Source: an uncultured Opitutia bacterium (lineage in GTDB: Bacteria > Verrucomicrobiota > Verrucomicrobiia > Opitutales > Opitutaceae). Taken from it: a DNA stretch of 64,000 nucleotides. Both the position numbers and the translations under genes were made by a program. Positions 18,325 through 27,036 of this stretch are shown in pieces. Under the pieces are notes generated by a model that did not search any database, had not been told where the DNA came from, and worked only from the letters and a program-made list of their open reading frames with translations. Positions within the stretch are counted from its first letter, which is position 1. Each line of letters starts with the position of its first letter. The stretch covers positions 1-64,000 of the forward strand of contig CAIPAH010000014.1 in the NCBI GenBank assembly GCA_903862955.1, given 5' to 3'.

Positions 18325-19800
18325 TCAGTCCTCCAGCGCGGCCTCGATGGCGCGGCTGGCGGTGCGCAGGACTTCGAGTCGGGCGAAGCGCTTGTTGTCC
18401 GCGGCGACCAGATACCACGGAGCGTTCTTGCGATCGGTGAGGGCGAGCATGTCGCCGACGGCGATTTCGTAGGCGCCCCGCTGGCGGCGGTTGCGCCAGT
18501 CCTCGGCGTTCATTTTGTGCGACTTGTGCGGCGCGGCCTCGCGCTCGCGAAACCGGCGCAGTTGCTCGGCGTGCGAGATGTGGAGCCAATATTTGAGGAC
18601 GATGGTGCCGTGATCCGTCAGCTCGCGTTCGAAGCCGTTGATCTCGCCAAACGCGCCCTTCCACTCGTCCTCGCGGCAGAATCCCTCGATGCGCTCGACC
18701 AGCACGCGCCCATACCACGAGCGGTCGAAGATCGTCATCCGTCCGTCGCGCGGGATGTCGCGCCAGAAGCGCCAGAGGTAATGCGCGTGCTTTTCCTCGG
18801 CGGTGGGCTTCGCCACGGGGATCACGGTGTAGTCCCGCGGGTCGATCGCGCTCGTCAGGCGGCGGATGGCGCCGCCCTTGCCGGCGGCGTCCCAGCCCTC
18901 GAAGGCGAACACGATCGAGCGCTCAGCCGCGAGGGCCGTGCGCACGGCGCGGTTCAGCCGGCCCAGCCATTTCTCGCGGAGCGCGTCGTAGTCCTTTTCG
19001 GAAAGATCCTGGTCCAGTGGCAGCGCATTGAGTCGTTTCAGGCCGGACGGGCGCAGGCTGCGTTGTACTCGCGGCCGGGTGGCGTGGCCGAGCAGGGTGA
19101 TGCGCTTCTTTTGGGCGTGAAATTGCGTGAGCAGGAGGCGGCCCACCGCCAGGTCGCGGGTGCGTTCATCCTCGGCGTCGATGAGCGTCCAGCGGGCGCC
19201 GGGCCGGTCGGTCTGGCGGCGGATGAGCTCGGCGGTCCGCGCGAGGCGGTCGTAGATGCGATGGTGGTGCCAGTCCTCCTTCGTCACGCGCCACGCCGTG
19301 GCGGGCTCGGCGCGGAGCGTGCGCAGGCGGCGGCCCTGGGCTTCCTGCGAAAGGTCGAGCCAGACCTTGACGATGAGCGTGCCGCCGTCGGCAAGCAGGT
19401 GTTCGAACTCCCGGATGCGTCCGGCTTCCTCGGCGACGTGGCTGAGCGCGCGCTGGCTGCGCGCCTCTTCGCGCAGGGTCTCGGTATACCACGACCCCGC
19501 GTAGAGCCCGATCCGACCCATCGCGGGCAGGCTGCGCCAGAAACGCCACTGGTGCGGGTGGGCCCGCTCGTTGTCGGTGGGAGAGTGGTAGGAAAACGTC
19601 TCCACGCCTCGCGGATCGAGCCACTCGGCGAGGGTATTGAGCAGGTTGCCGCGCCCGGCGCCCTCGGGACCGGCGAGGATGAGGAGGACCTTGAACGGCA
19701 CGTGCCGCAGGTCCTGCTGCAGCTGGACCAGCTGCTCGCGGAGGACCCGCGCGCGGGCCTGGTAGGTCCGCTTGGCCAGCCGTTGCGGTGCTTTCGCCAT
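18325..19800 (-). CDS. pap: Two-domain PPK2-family polyphosphate:AMP phosphotransferase
   Basis: A 491-residue tandem PPK2 protein. The first domain has a degraded P-loop (AGPEGAGRGN) and the second a complete one (FEGWDAAGKGGAI) plus the lid/Walker B region (IFDRSWYGRVLVERIEGF). One degenerate and one intact copy is the usual pattern of class II PPK2, which phosphorylates AMP to ADP with polyphosphate. It is divergent from a single-domain PPK2 180 bp away, so the pair could convert AMP to ADP and nucleoside diphosphates to triphosphates during energy stress. Confidence 0.88.
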   Translation of the reverse strand: MAKAPQRLAKRTYQARARVLREQLVQLQQDLRHVPFKVLLILAGPEGAGRGNLLNTLAEWLDPRGVETFSYHSPTDNERAHPHQWRFWRSLPAMGRIGLYAGSWYTETLREEARSQRALSHVAEEAGRIREFEHLLADGGTLIVKVWLDLSQEAQGRRLRTLRAEPATAWRVTKEDWHHHRIYDRLARTAELIRRQTDRPGARWTLIDAEDERTRDLAVGRLLLTQFHAQKKRITLLGHATRPRVQRSLRPSGLKRLNALPLDQDLSEKDYDALREKWLGRLNRAVRTALAAERSIVFAFEGWDAAGKGGAIRRLTSAIDPRDYTVIPVAKPTAEEKHAHYLWRFWRDIPRDGRMTIFDRSWYGRVLVERIEGFCREDEWKGAFGEINGFERELTDHGTIVLKYWLHISHAEQLRRFREREAAPHKSHKMNAEDWRNRRQRGAYEIAVGDMLALTDRKNAPWYLVAADNKRFARLEVLRTASRAIEAALED

Positions 19801-19979
19801 GCAAGGGCCAAGCTGCCGCGCAGCCGTGTCATGTCGAGACGGAGATGGAACGCCCCCGGGGTTTCGCGGCCTAAGGTTACGGTCAGGTTAAATCCGCCCG
19901 GCCGCCCCGGGGTGACACCTTGGTGGCTTTACGCCGACGGATTCTCGACTTCCCTCGTTCCCGTCTCCATCCCGATCCC

Positions 19980-20909
19980 ATGGCCAAAGAATCTCCCAGC
20001 CACGACAACCAGCTCATGAAACGCGTCCATCGCGAACTCATCGATGACTACGATGAAGAGCTGGAAATGGAGCGCGAGGACTGGGAGCACGTGAGCCCGA
20101 ACCAGCCGGCGCGGCCGGTGGAACAGGACACCACCAGCGCGGCGCGCAACCGGTATTTCCGCGAACTTTTCCGCCTGCAGGGCGAGCTGGTGAAGATGCA
20201 CGATTGGATCGTGGCGAGCGGGCATCGGCTGGTGATCGTGTTCGAGGGCCGCGACGCCGCCGGCAAGGGCGGGGCGATCAAGCGCATCACCCAGCGGCTC
20301 AATCCCCGCGTGGCCCGGGTGGCGGCGCTGCCGGCGCCCTCCAGCCGCGAGAAAACCCAGTGGTATTTCCAGCGTTACGTCGCGCACCTGCCGGCCGCCG
20401 GCGAAATGGTGCTCTTCGATCGCAGCTGGTATAACCGCGCGGGCGTCGAGCGCGTGATGGGCTTCTGCACCGATGCGGAATACGAGGAATTTTTCCGCTC
20501 GGTGCCCGACTTCGAAAAAATGCTCGTGCGGTCAGGCATCCAGTTGATCAAATATTGGTTCTCCATTCCGGACGAGGAACAGGAATTCCGGTTCCGGTGC
20601 CGGATCAATGACCCGCTCAAGCAATGGAAGCTCAGCCCGATGGACCTCGAGTCGCGCAAGCGCTGGGAACTCTACACCAAGGCGAAGGAAGTCATGTTCG
20701 ACCGCACGCACATTCCCGAGGCACCGTGGTGGGTGGTGCATGCCGCCGACAAGAAGCGCGGGCGGCTGAATTGCATCCACCACCTGCTGTCCCAGGTGAA
20801 ATACAGCGAAGTCCCGCACGTGCCGGTCGAGCTGCCGCCGCGCGTGCATCACCCGGATTACCATCGCGAGCCGCTGCGGCCCGACATGGTGATCCCGGAG
20901 ATTTACTGA
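19980..20909 (+). CDS. ppk2: Single-domain polyphosphate kinase 2
   Basis: A 309-residue PPK2 with intact Walker A (FEGRDAAGKGGAIKR, about residue 89) and Walker B/lid (LFDRSWYNRAGVERVMGF), and the conserved FRFRCRINDPLKQWKLSPMD stretch. It resembles class I PPK2, which transfers phosphate between polyphosphate and ADP or GDP. The ATG at 19980 is in frame and close to the domain start; reading from further upstream adds non-conserved residues. An acidic N-terminal segment (DDYDEELEMERED) precedes the kinase fold. Confidence 0.9.
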   Translation: MAKESPSHDNQLMKRVHRELIDDYDEELEMEREDWEHVSPNQPARPVEQDTTSAARNRYFRELFRLQGELVKMHDWIVASGHRLVIVFEGRDAAGKGGAIKRITQRLNPRVARVAALPAPSSREKTQWYFQRYVAHLPAAGEMVLFDRSWYNRAGVERVMGFCTDAEYEEFFRSVPDFEKMLVRSGIQLIKYWFSIPDEEQEFRFRCRINDPLKQWKLSPMDLESRKRWELYTKAKEVMFDRTHIPEAPWWVVHAADKKRGRLNCIHHLLSQVKYSEVPHVPVELPPRVHHPDYHREPLRPDMVIPEIY

Positions 20910-20918
20910 CCGCCGAGG

Positions 20919-21326
20919 TCAGGTTCCGGCCGGGGCCGGGGGTATCTCATCCGACACGGCCGGCGGTTGAGTCACCGGCGGAGCCGGGTATTCCAAGGGT
21001 GGCGGAGTGGTCGCGGGCGCGGGCGCTACGATCAGGCGAACGCGTTTCCGGGTGGGCGCCTTGGGCGAAGGCTTGGCCGCGGCGACGGGGCGCCGGCGTT
21101 TCTTTGACGCGAGCGCGGCGAGCTCGAGTTTCAGCTGCTTGACCGACTTGCGGAGCTTCTTGGCCGCGCGGCGGGCGTCCTTGTATTTTTGCTTCGCGGT
21201 GCGAAAGCCGAGCTTGGCGAGCTTTGCCTCCTTCTTGGCGGCGTCGGCCAGCTTCTGGGCGGCGGCGATCTGGGTGTGGAGCTTCTTTTTGACCGCGGCG
21301 GCGGGATGCGGGGAATTTGATGTCAT
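20919..21326 (-). CDS. Lys/Ala-rich, histone H1-like protein
   Basis: 135 residues. A strongly basic, helical N-terminal two-thirds (KKKLHTQIAAAQKLADAAKK, KYKDARRAAKKLRKS) looks like a coiled coil, followed by an Arg/Lys patch (SKKRRRP) and a Pro/Ala-rich tail (APATTPPPLEYPAPP). The composition resembles bacterial histone H1-like or nucleoid-associated proteins, but there is no diagnostic domain. It is convergent with the ppk2 gene, with 9 bp between stops. Confidence 0.6.
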   Translation of the reverse strand: MTSNSPHPAAAVKKKLHTQIAAAQKLADAAKKEAKLAKLGFRTAKQKYKDARRAAKKLRKSVKQLKLELAALASKKRRRPVAAAKPSPKAPTRKRVRLIVAPAPATTPPPLEYPAPPVTQPPAVSDEIPPAPAGT

Positions 21327-21772
21327 GGGCGGATGGATTTACCTGTAGTGACACCACTTTCGTCCGTTCGCACCGAACGGCAACGCCCTGAATGTTACAT
21401 TTTTCGAGCCGGGCCGGCCAACAGTTGGGCTTCGCAAACGTGTCCGGCGGGCAACGGCGTCGTCCCGGGCACCTGAAAACCTACGGCGCGTGGGGATCAG
21501 TCGCAGGATGATCCTGTCGCCATACCGCGTCCTAATCACTGCAGCCTCCGTTGGCCAGGGCGGGAAGCAGAAGCTGAAATTCGCCGATGGACACGGCCTG
21601 GTCGACCGCCGAAGGCCAGAAAAAGGGGACAAATTACATTTTCCGGTGTTTTAATGCGTTGATCCCGTCCATCCCGAGCAGAGCTGCCAAGATCGCCCGA
21701 ATGACTTGTCGGCTCCGCGCCTTTCACTCTTTCAAAACCCCTCGTCACGCGCTCACCCCTGCATAGCGAATC
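21327..21772. other. Gene-poor stretch with hairpin and possible transposase-element remnant
   Basis: Bases 21364-21380 form a perfect hairpin (CCGTTCG-CAC-CGAACGG). The strings AATGTTACATTTTTCG (21391-21406) and GGGGACAAATTACATTTTCC (21627-21646) resemble sequence often left beside IS200/REP-associated transposase genes. The short frames between them have no recognisable transposase motifs. It may be the scar of a decayed insertion. No other gene is supported. Confidence 0.35.
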
Positions 21773-22420
21773 ATGACAACGTCTCCGCTGACTGTTCCCA
21801 CCGCCCCGCCTTCCAAATTCAAAACCATTCTCTGGATCGGCCTCGGTGTCACCGCGCTCTTCGTCTTTATCACCTCAGAAGTCTTTCTGGTTGTGGACTA
21901 CCCCATGTACCACGCCTACCGCTTGCAGGTCATCTCCGACCGCCAACTGCTCATCCCGCACACGCTCGCCGGAATGTGCGCACTCTTCATCGGCCCGGTC
22001 CTTTTCTCTTCGCGGACTCGCCTGTTACATGTTCAACTTCATCGGGTTCTCGGGCGCATCTATGTCATCTCCGTCTTTGTGGGTGCCGCCACGGGGGTCG
22101 CCCTCGCTGCCGGCCGTCCGGGTCTACCCGGAACCGTTATCCAGGCGACGGCTTGGATTGTCTGCACCACGGCCGCGCTCATCACGGCGCGCAACCGCCA
22201 GATCGTGCAACACCGCCAATGGATGGTGCGCTCCTATGCCGTCACTTTCACCTTTATTTCCACCCGCGTTCTCAACCTTTGGCCCTGGTACTGGAGCCAC
22301 CTTGGCGACACCTTCGCCGCGGTCGGCCTGATCGCGTTCACCTTGGCTTCCTTGTTAATCGTCGAGCTCGGCCTCAGCTGGCGTGAGCTCACCACCCGCC
22401 ATGAGATCGGGCAGCCGTGA
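21773..22420 (+). CDS. DUF2306 family membrane protein
   Basis: A 215-residue protein with about six hydrophobic segments and the hallmark pairs of the family: HRVLGRIYV in the middle and HRQWMVRSYAVTFTFISTR later. The family is predicted to be a haem-binding-like or redox membrane protein with conserved His residues; no enzyme activity is established that I know of. It stands alone, with 80 bp before a convergent gene. It may belong to older mobile DNA left of the att site. Confidence 0.8.
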   Translation: MTTSPLTVPTAPPSKFKTILWIGLGVTALFVFITSEVFLVVDYPMYHAYRLQVISDRQLLIPHTLAGMCALFIGPVLFSSRTRLLHVQLHRVLGRIYVISVFVGAATGVALAAGRPGLPGTVIQATAWIVCTTAALITARNRQIVQHRQWMVRSYAVTFTFISTRVLNLWPWYWSHLGDTFAAVGLIAFTLASLLIVELGLSWRELTTRHEIGQP

Positions 22421-22500
22421 GGCTATCGAAAAGGAGTTATTCGCAGTTCGGGTCCGAGGGTTTCGACGCCGCACCACGGAAGCCGCAAGAATTTTGGAAG

Positions 22501-23634
22501 TTAGACTTCGTAGGCATACACGGCATTCAATCCCATCTCCGCCGTGTGCGACAATACCAGGCGCGTGACAAAGTTGCGCCCGCTGACCATCCAGCGATTC
22601 TCCCATTGGCCGATCGCCCCGATGCGACGGGACTGCCGGCCGACATATGCGGTTCGACGTTTCCGCTTCGCCTCATAGGAGTAAAAAGCCGCGGCGATGC
22701 CCGGAGCAGCGAGCAGGCTTTTGGTGAGGCAGGCGGCATCCTCAATCGCCATGCAAGCTCCCTGGCCGACATTGGGGGTGATGGGATGCGCCGCATCGCC
22801 GAGCAAGGTGACGCAGCCCCGGCCCCACCGTCCCAGCGGCTGACGGTCCTGGGCGTCATTTTTCATGATCATCGACTCATCCGTGGCTTCGATCAGCGCC
22901 GGGATGGGTCGATGCCAGTCCTTGAAGAGCTGAAGCACCTCGTGCTTGCGCCCCTCGGGCGCGTCTGGCCGCGAGGGCGGGCAATTGCGAGTGGCGTACC
23001 AGCAGATGCGCCCCCCGCCCATGGGCAAGATGCCGAATCGCTGTCCGGCGCCCCAGGTTTCGCTAATGTGTCCTCGCACAATCCCCTCGCTGTCCGAGGC
23101 GATTCCCCGCCAGATGCAATAGCCGCGGTAGGCGGGCGACACCGTTCCTAGCAGCTGGGTCCGGACGATGGAATTGATGCCGTCAGCCCCAATCAATCCG
23201 GCGGCAGCAACTTCGAGCCCGCTGGCAAATTTCGCCGTGACCCCGTCTGCATCTTGCGCGAACGAGATCAATCGTTGACCGCCCACAATGCAGTCCGCGG
23301 GCAAAGGACCGCGCAGGCAGCGATGAAGATCGGCCCGATGCAGGCACAGGGCGGGCGTAGCGTAGCCCCCCATGCCAATCGCGGAAATCATCCGGCCGTC
23401 TGGGCGCAAAAGATTGAATTGCGAGACCGGTTCGCTGACCGCCATAAGCTGATCGAGCACCCCCAATGTCTTGAGCACGCGGGTCGCATTCGGCCACAGG
23501 CTCATCCCCGCGCCGACTTCGGCGAAAGCCGGCGCCCTTTCATAGAGGGAAAAACCAAGTCCGGCTCGGTACAGCGCAAGCGCAGCCGCCATCCCGCCGA
23601 TGCCGCCACCCGCGATGATTAGGTTCCGATCCAT
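22501..23634 (-). CDS. FAD-dependent aromatic monooxygenase (salicylate hydroxylase-like)
   Basis: A 377-residue group A flavoprotein monooxygenase. FAD-binding GGGIGG lies at residues 8-13, the NAD(P)H/FAD motif at IGADGINS, and the second FAD motif at GDAAHPITPNVGQGACMAIEDA. It resembles 3-hydroxybenzoate 6-hydroxylase or salicylate 1-hydroxylase. I use the ATG at 23634; a TTG two codons earlier is open. No ring-cleavage genes adjoin, so the substrate is unknown. Confidence 0.87.
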   Translation of the reverse strand: MDRNLIIAGGGIGGMAAALALYRAGLGFSLYERAPAFAEVGAGMSLWPNATRVLKTLGVLDQLMAVSEPVSQFNLLRPDGRMISAIGMGGYATPALCLHRADLHRCLRGPLPADCIVGGQRLISFAQDADGVTAKFASGLEVAAAGLIGADGINSIVRTQLLGTVSPAYRGYCIWRGIASDSEGIVRGHISETWGAGQRFGILPMGGGRICWYATRNCPPSRPDAPEGRKHEVLQLFKDWHRPIPALIEATDESMIMKNDAQDRQPLGRWGRGCVTLLGDAAHPITPNVGQGACMAIEDAACLTKSLLAAPGIAAAFYSYEAKRKRRTAYVGRQSRRIGAIGQWENRWMVSGRNFVTRLVLSHTAEMGLNAVYAYEV

Positions 23635-23850
23635 GAACAACCAATCAACTCCCCAAAGCGACGTGGTTCAAGGCCGGGATGACGGCCAGTAACGAAAAAT
23701 TATCCGCCGTTCGAGATTGGGGCATCAAAGACTTGGCGACAAGAGGACGCTACCGGTGTTCCGCAATTATGCCGTCCGCGGATGGGTCGGCATAAATATG
23801 GATCGAAAGGCGCCGGATGGTGACTAACCTGCGCCTTGCTCAATTTGAAG

Positions 23851-24420
23851 ATGACTGTTCGATGCTCCTCCGGTGTTTGCTTGCTCACAGCGGTCATGCT
23901 TGCGCTCCCTCTGTCGGCAAGGGCAACGGGCGCGCCGTTGGTGTTGGATTACACGGAATCGCACCTTGATATTGCGGTGAAGTCGACGGTCACGTCCTTC
24001 ATCGCCCGGCTTGAGAAATTCGACGTCGCGATCACGGTCGATCCGGATCGCGGGCGAGTCGAATCGACCGCGTTTCATGCGGATCTGGCCGCAGTAAAGA
24101 CCGGTCGCACGGATCGCGACCATAACATGGTCGTGTGGTTGCAGGCGAATCAGTTTCCCCAAGTCGACTTTGAACTTAAAGCGATGGACCGCGGTCCGGA
24201 CGGAGGATTAACCGCCTTCGGCCGGTTTCAATTGCATGGCCAGCAACATGACTTGCGATTCCCCTTAACCGTAACCGTCAGCAAGGGACTGACGATCATT
24301 GATGGCACGGCGACTTTGGATACGCGTGACTTTGGCCTGCCCATCATCCGGTTTTGGTTACTGACCGTCGATCCCGTGGTGCACGTTCATTTTCACTTGC
24401 AGGGTAGCCTGAGTCGGTAA
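23851..24420 (+). CDS. YceI family periplasmic lipid/isoprenoid-binding protein
   Basis: A 189-residue protein with a signal peptide (VCLLTAVMLALPLSARA) and the YceI lipocalin-like beta barrel: LDYTESHLDIAVKSTV, then FKAMDRGPDGG-type strands, TAFGRFQLHGQQHDLRFPL and TRDFGLPIIRFWLLTVDP. The family binds polyprenyl-like ligands; bacterial members are often stress related. It is divergent from the monooxygenase across 216 bp. It lies about 100 bp from the integrase remnant and may be cargo of an earlier island. Confidence 0.85.
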   Translation: MTVRCSSGVCLLTAVMLALPLSARATGAPLVLDYTESHLDIAVKSTVTSFIARLEKFDVAITVDPDRGRVESTAFHADLAAVKTGRTDRDHNMVVWLQANQFPQVDFELKAMDRGPDGGLTAFGRFQLHGQQHDLRFPLTVTVSKGLTIIDGTATLDTRDFGLPIIRFWLLTVDPVVHVHFHLQGSLSR

Positions 24421-24517
24421 GGCGCGAACGTGCGTGGAGCCACCAGGCGTCTGCGCCTTGGCCCGGGTCTTTCCTTGTGAAAGACGCTTCGACGGACCCA
24501 GTTACGCGAAGGAAGCG

Positions 24518-24614
24518 ATTCTCCCGCAATTGACGTTGCTGGCGCAAGCCACTGGGACCGATGGAGTAGGCCACGCAATGGCTCACTCTGGCACGTCTGG
24601 CCAAGTTATCGCCA
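24518..24614 (+). pseudogene. Remnant of a tyrosine integrase C-terminus
   Basis: About 32 codons (ILPQLTLLAQATGTDGVGH..., then SGQVIA) run directly into the 25-bp att repeat and continue in it as MAARAGIEPA. Counting the repeat, 27 of 42 residues equal the C-terminus of the intact integrase that ends at 61300. Nothing upstream resembles the rest of an integrase. This is best read as the 3' end of an older integrase that once abutted tRNA-Asn before the present island inserted. Confidence 0.7.
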
Positions 24615-24639
24615 TGGCTGCCCGGGCTGGGATCGAACC
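24615..24639. repeat. Putative attL: 25-bp copy of the tRNA-Asn 3' end
   Basis: Twenty-five bases, TGGCTGCCCGGGCTGGGATC followed by GAACC, are identical and in the same orientation to 61263-61287. There they form the CCA end, acceptor strand and T-arm of tRNA-Asn (minus strand). The sequence beyond it does not continue as a tRNA, so this is a truncated copy expected at the far end of a tRNA-targeted island. Confidence 0.85.
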
Positions 24640-24817
24640 CGCTTCGGCTTTTCTGCAAGCGGTAATCACAGCACTGACTTCTGAAAGTGTCAGTGACGCT
24701 GGGGCACAAAAGAGGGCACAAGATCTCTGCGAATTATCAGAAGTGCTGGGTACATGGTGGTCGATCGCTCCCGAGATTCGAGCGGCTATTCTCACAATGG
24801 TCCGCGCAGCAAAGAGG
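24640..24817 (+). other. Displaced integrase C-terminal tail beside attL
   Basis: The reading frame of the integrase continues through the att repeat into about 59 residues ending in PEIRAAILTMVRAAKR, a motif I recall from C-termini of island integrases in Planctomycetes and Verrucomicrobia. Site-specific integration leaves the element's own sequence right of attL, so this should be the native tail of the integrase now ending at 61300. The frame runs on to 25021, overlapping the next gene antisense, so its true end is unclear. Confidence 0.5.
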
Positions 24818-24865
24818 CCTATTTGGCTCAGACCGTTCTGGGCCGGACATCCACCTTCACAGCGA

Positions 24866-26059
24866 TCACCCGCGTATGGCCCCGAGAAGCTTGATCATGC
24901 CGAAGCCTACCGCGCCCACAGTCACAGCAGCGGACAGGCCGACAAAAAACGGGCGCCAACCCAGGCGTTTGAGACTGTCGAAACTGGTGCTCAATCCCAC
25001 TGCGGCCATGACCACGGTTAGCAACCAAGTGGATGCATGGTCCATCGAGCCTAGAAACTGAACCCAAGACTCGTGGTCGACGAACCCGAACGCGCGGCTG
25101 GAGGTGTCACCGATTGTCCGGACAATCGTCAGAAGGAGGAAGCCAACGACAAAGGGCGGGAGAATCTGGTGACGCGGCCGACTCTTGGCATGTCCCCCGC
25201 GCCCCCGTTGGTACAAGCCGGCCATCATTGGGATCACGGCGGCCATGCTCAGATTGCGCATGATCTTTACGACCGTGGCCGTATTCAGCACCGCGGGCGC
25301 ATGATGGGCCTGCTGGTAAGCGAGCGCCGCGCCAGTTACCTGTCCCGTATCGTGGATTGCCGTGCCAAAAAAGATGCCGATGGCGAGTTGGTCATTACCC
25401 AGCAGCCAGGGCACGATGAAGGGGTACAGCAGCATCGCGAGCATGCCGAAGATGGCTACACAAGCGACGGCATAGCTGACCTCACCTTCTTCGGCATCGA
25501 TGACGGGCGCGGTTGCCATGATCGCGGACACACCGCAGATGCTGGTTCCCACGGCGATCAGGGTGGCGAGTCGCCGCGACAGTCCGGCTCTTGCCCCCAT
25601 CCAAGGGATGATGATCAGGGCCGCCGTAATGGTGGCGAGGGCGACGGGCAGAGCCTGCAGGCCGATGCCCCCTACGACGCCGAGACTCAGGCGCCAGCCG
25701 AGCAGCATGATCGCTAGCCGCTGCAACGGGCGCATACAGGAGCGCAGGCCTTCCTGGAATGTCGCCGGAATACCCACGGTGTTGCACAGCACAATGCCCA
25801 TCGCGATCGCCAACGGGATGCCGCTGATGGGGTTGACGTGGGAGTCCAAAAGCGTCCGTCCGATCCAGTCCGCGCCGCTGTTGGCCAGGTATGCGAGGCC
25901 CACCGCGAGGAAGAAACCGGGTGCCTGTTCACCCAACCACGCCAAACTCCAATGCCCGAGGCTGCGAACCGTACGGGCGTTCCTTGGAAGGGAAATCCGT
26001 GCCATGCCCTCCAAGCTGTCCCAGCTATCAAAGATCTCGGGCGTGGGGTGCTGGGACAT
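24866..26059 (-). CDS. YeiH-family putative sulfate/sulfite exporter
   Basis: A 397-residue protein of the conserved YeiH (UPF0324) family with about ten membrane helices. Family landmarks include GIVLCNT, GWRLSLG, VGTSICGVSAIMA, GIFFGTAIHDTGQVTGAAL and NLSMAAVIPMMA. Members are annotated as putative sulfate exporters and lie near sulfonate-degradation genes in several bacteria. Here it is the first island gene, divergent from the SQ isomerase gene across 214 bp. Its upstream region holds a half-match to the island operator. Export of excess sulfite is the most sensible role, by inference. Confidence 0.83.
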   Translation of the reverse strand: MSQHPTPEIFDSWDSLEGMARISLPRNARTVRSLGHWSLAWLGEQAPGFFLAVGLAYLANSGADWIGRTLLDSHVNPISGIPLAIAMGIVLCNTVGIPATFQEGLRSCMRPLQRLAIMLLGWRLSLGVVGGIGLQALPVALATITAALIIIPWMGARAGLSRRLATLIAVGTSICGVSAIMATAPVIDAEEGEVSYAVACVAIFGMLAMLLYPFIVPWLLGNDQLAIGIFFGTAIHDTGQVTGAALAYQQAHHAPAVLNTATVVKIMRNLSMAAVIPMMAGLYQRGRGGHAKSRPRHQILPPFVVGFLLLTIVRTIGDTSSRAFGFVDHESWVQFLGSMDHASTWLLTVVMAAVGLSTSFDSLKRLGWRPFFVGLSAAVTVGAVGFGMIKLLGAIRG

Positions 26060-26071
26060 GGGGCAGGGGGT

Positions 26072-26088
26072 TTATTTTCGCATTCACA
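26072..26088 (-). promoter_or_regulatory. Degenerate copy of the island operator upstream of the YeiH gene
   Basis: On the minus strand the sequence reads TGTGAATGCGAAAATAA. Its right half, GCGAAAATAA, equals the right half of the dsrA and isomerase sites, while the left half is poor. It sits 13 bp upstream of the start codon. Taken alone it would not be called. Confidence 0.35.
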
Positions 26089-26242
26089 GTATAATCAAGC
26101 GCAAACCGACTGCCCGCCACCCGCCGCGGCGCCGTCAGCCGACGGGCTTTCGCGTCCGGATCGCCCCTTTCCCGGGCGCCGCGGTTCCGCGGCCGGGGGC
26201 CACTGGCCGGGACAAGGCGGAAAGACGCTAGTTTTCGGCTTG

Positions 26243-26256
26243 TTTCGAAACCGAAA
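26243..26256 (+). promoter_or_regulatory. Candidate ROK operator upstream of the SQ isomerase gene
   Basis: Perfect palindrome TTTCG-AAAC-CGAAA, embedded in a longer symmetry (TTTTCGG at 26232-26238 and CCGAAAA at 26251-26257). It ends 17 bp before the ATG at 26274 and is followed by an AT-rich ATAAT that could be a -10 element. The same architecture is found before other island genes. Confidence 0.65.
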
Positions 26257-26273
26257 ATAATCAACATGCTCGT

Positions 26274-27035
26274 ATGAATCCCGTAAAGCCCGCCCATTTT
26301 TTGACTGCCGGTGCGAGGTCGTTTTCCTACACTGAGAAGTCGAGCCCGGCCTCATCGAACCTGCAGTTTTTGACCTATGGCGTCTATGAATTGGAAGGGA
26401 AGGCCGCGAGCGGTGCGCTGTCCCACGTGGGGGAGGAGGCGCTGCTGTTCGCCCTGAAGGGGCGGGTGACGGTCGAGTTGGGGGGCAAGACCTTTGTTCT
26501 GGACCCCTACGACGTGCTCTACGTGCCCCGCAGCCAAGTGTACCGCCTCCGCCAGGAAGACGGCCAGTCAAGGTTGGTGGTATGCCGGGCCCCCGCCACG
26601 GCTGAGCACCCGATTTATCACGCCAGCTGGAAGAAATACTCCAAGGACGAAAGCCGGATCCGGCACCTGAAGGGCAAGGACGTCTTCCTGATGTTCGATG
26701 TGAGCGAAGGCGCCGACAAACTGATGGCGGGTTTCACGCTGTTCCAGCCCGGGCAGCGCTCCTGGCCGCCCCACAACCACACGGATCAGGAAGAAATTTA
26801 CATTTTCACCAAAGGGCGCGGCGCCATGGAGGTGTACGCGGAAGAGGAAACCAAGAGCTTTGTCCGCAGTGTGTCCGAAGGTGACGCGGTGACGATTCCC
26901 CTGTTGAATTACCACCCGGTATTCAGTCAGGAGGAGGAACTGCATTTCATCTGGTGCATTGCCGGCAACCGCTACTGGGTCGGCGACAAGAACAAGGATT
27001 TCATGAGCGGCAAGGTGGACAAACTAACGACCTGA
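26274..27035 (+). CDS. KduI/IolB-type cupin isomerase, probable sulfoquinovose isomerase
   Basis: A 253-residue double-cupin protein. The second cupin carries the metal-site residues HNHTDQEEIYIF, a later GDAVTIP and a His in LLNYHPVF, as in KduI and IolB sugar isomerases. I recall that the isomerase of the transaldolase sulfoglycolysis pathway (SftI/SqvD) belongs to this family, converting SQ to 6-deoxy-6-sulfofructose. That role fits here: an epimerase-like gene follows after 1 bp, then suyAB, a transaldolase and an aldehyde dehydrogenase. An operator lies just upstream. KduI or IolB function is less likely because no uronate or inositol genes adjoin. Confidence 0.75.
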   Translation: MNPVKPAHFLTAGARSFSYTEKSSPASSNLQFLTYGVYELEGKAASGALSHVGEEALLFALKGRVTVELGGKTFVLDPYDVLYVPRSQVYRLRQEDGQSRLVVCRAPATAEHPIYHASWKKYSKDESRIRHLKGKDVFLMFDVSEGADKLMAGFTLFQPGQRSWPPHNHTDQEEIYIFTKGRGAMEVYAEEETKSFVRSVSEGDAVTIPLLNYHPVFSQEEELHFIWCIAGNRYWVGDKNKDFMSGKVDKLTT

Positions 27036-27036
27036 G

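Noticed and set aside
24615-24639. Second functional tRNA-Asn
   Set aside because: Only the 3' 25 bases are present; the anticodon and D-arm are missing.
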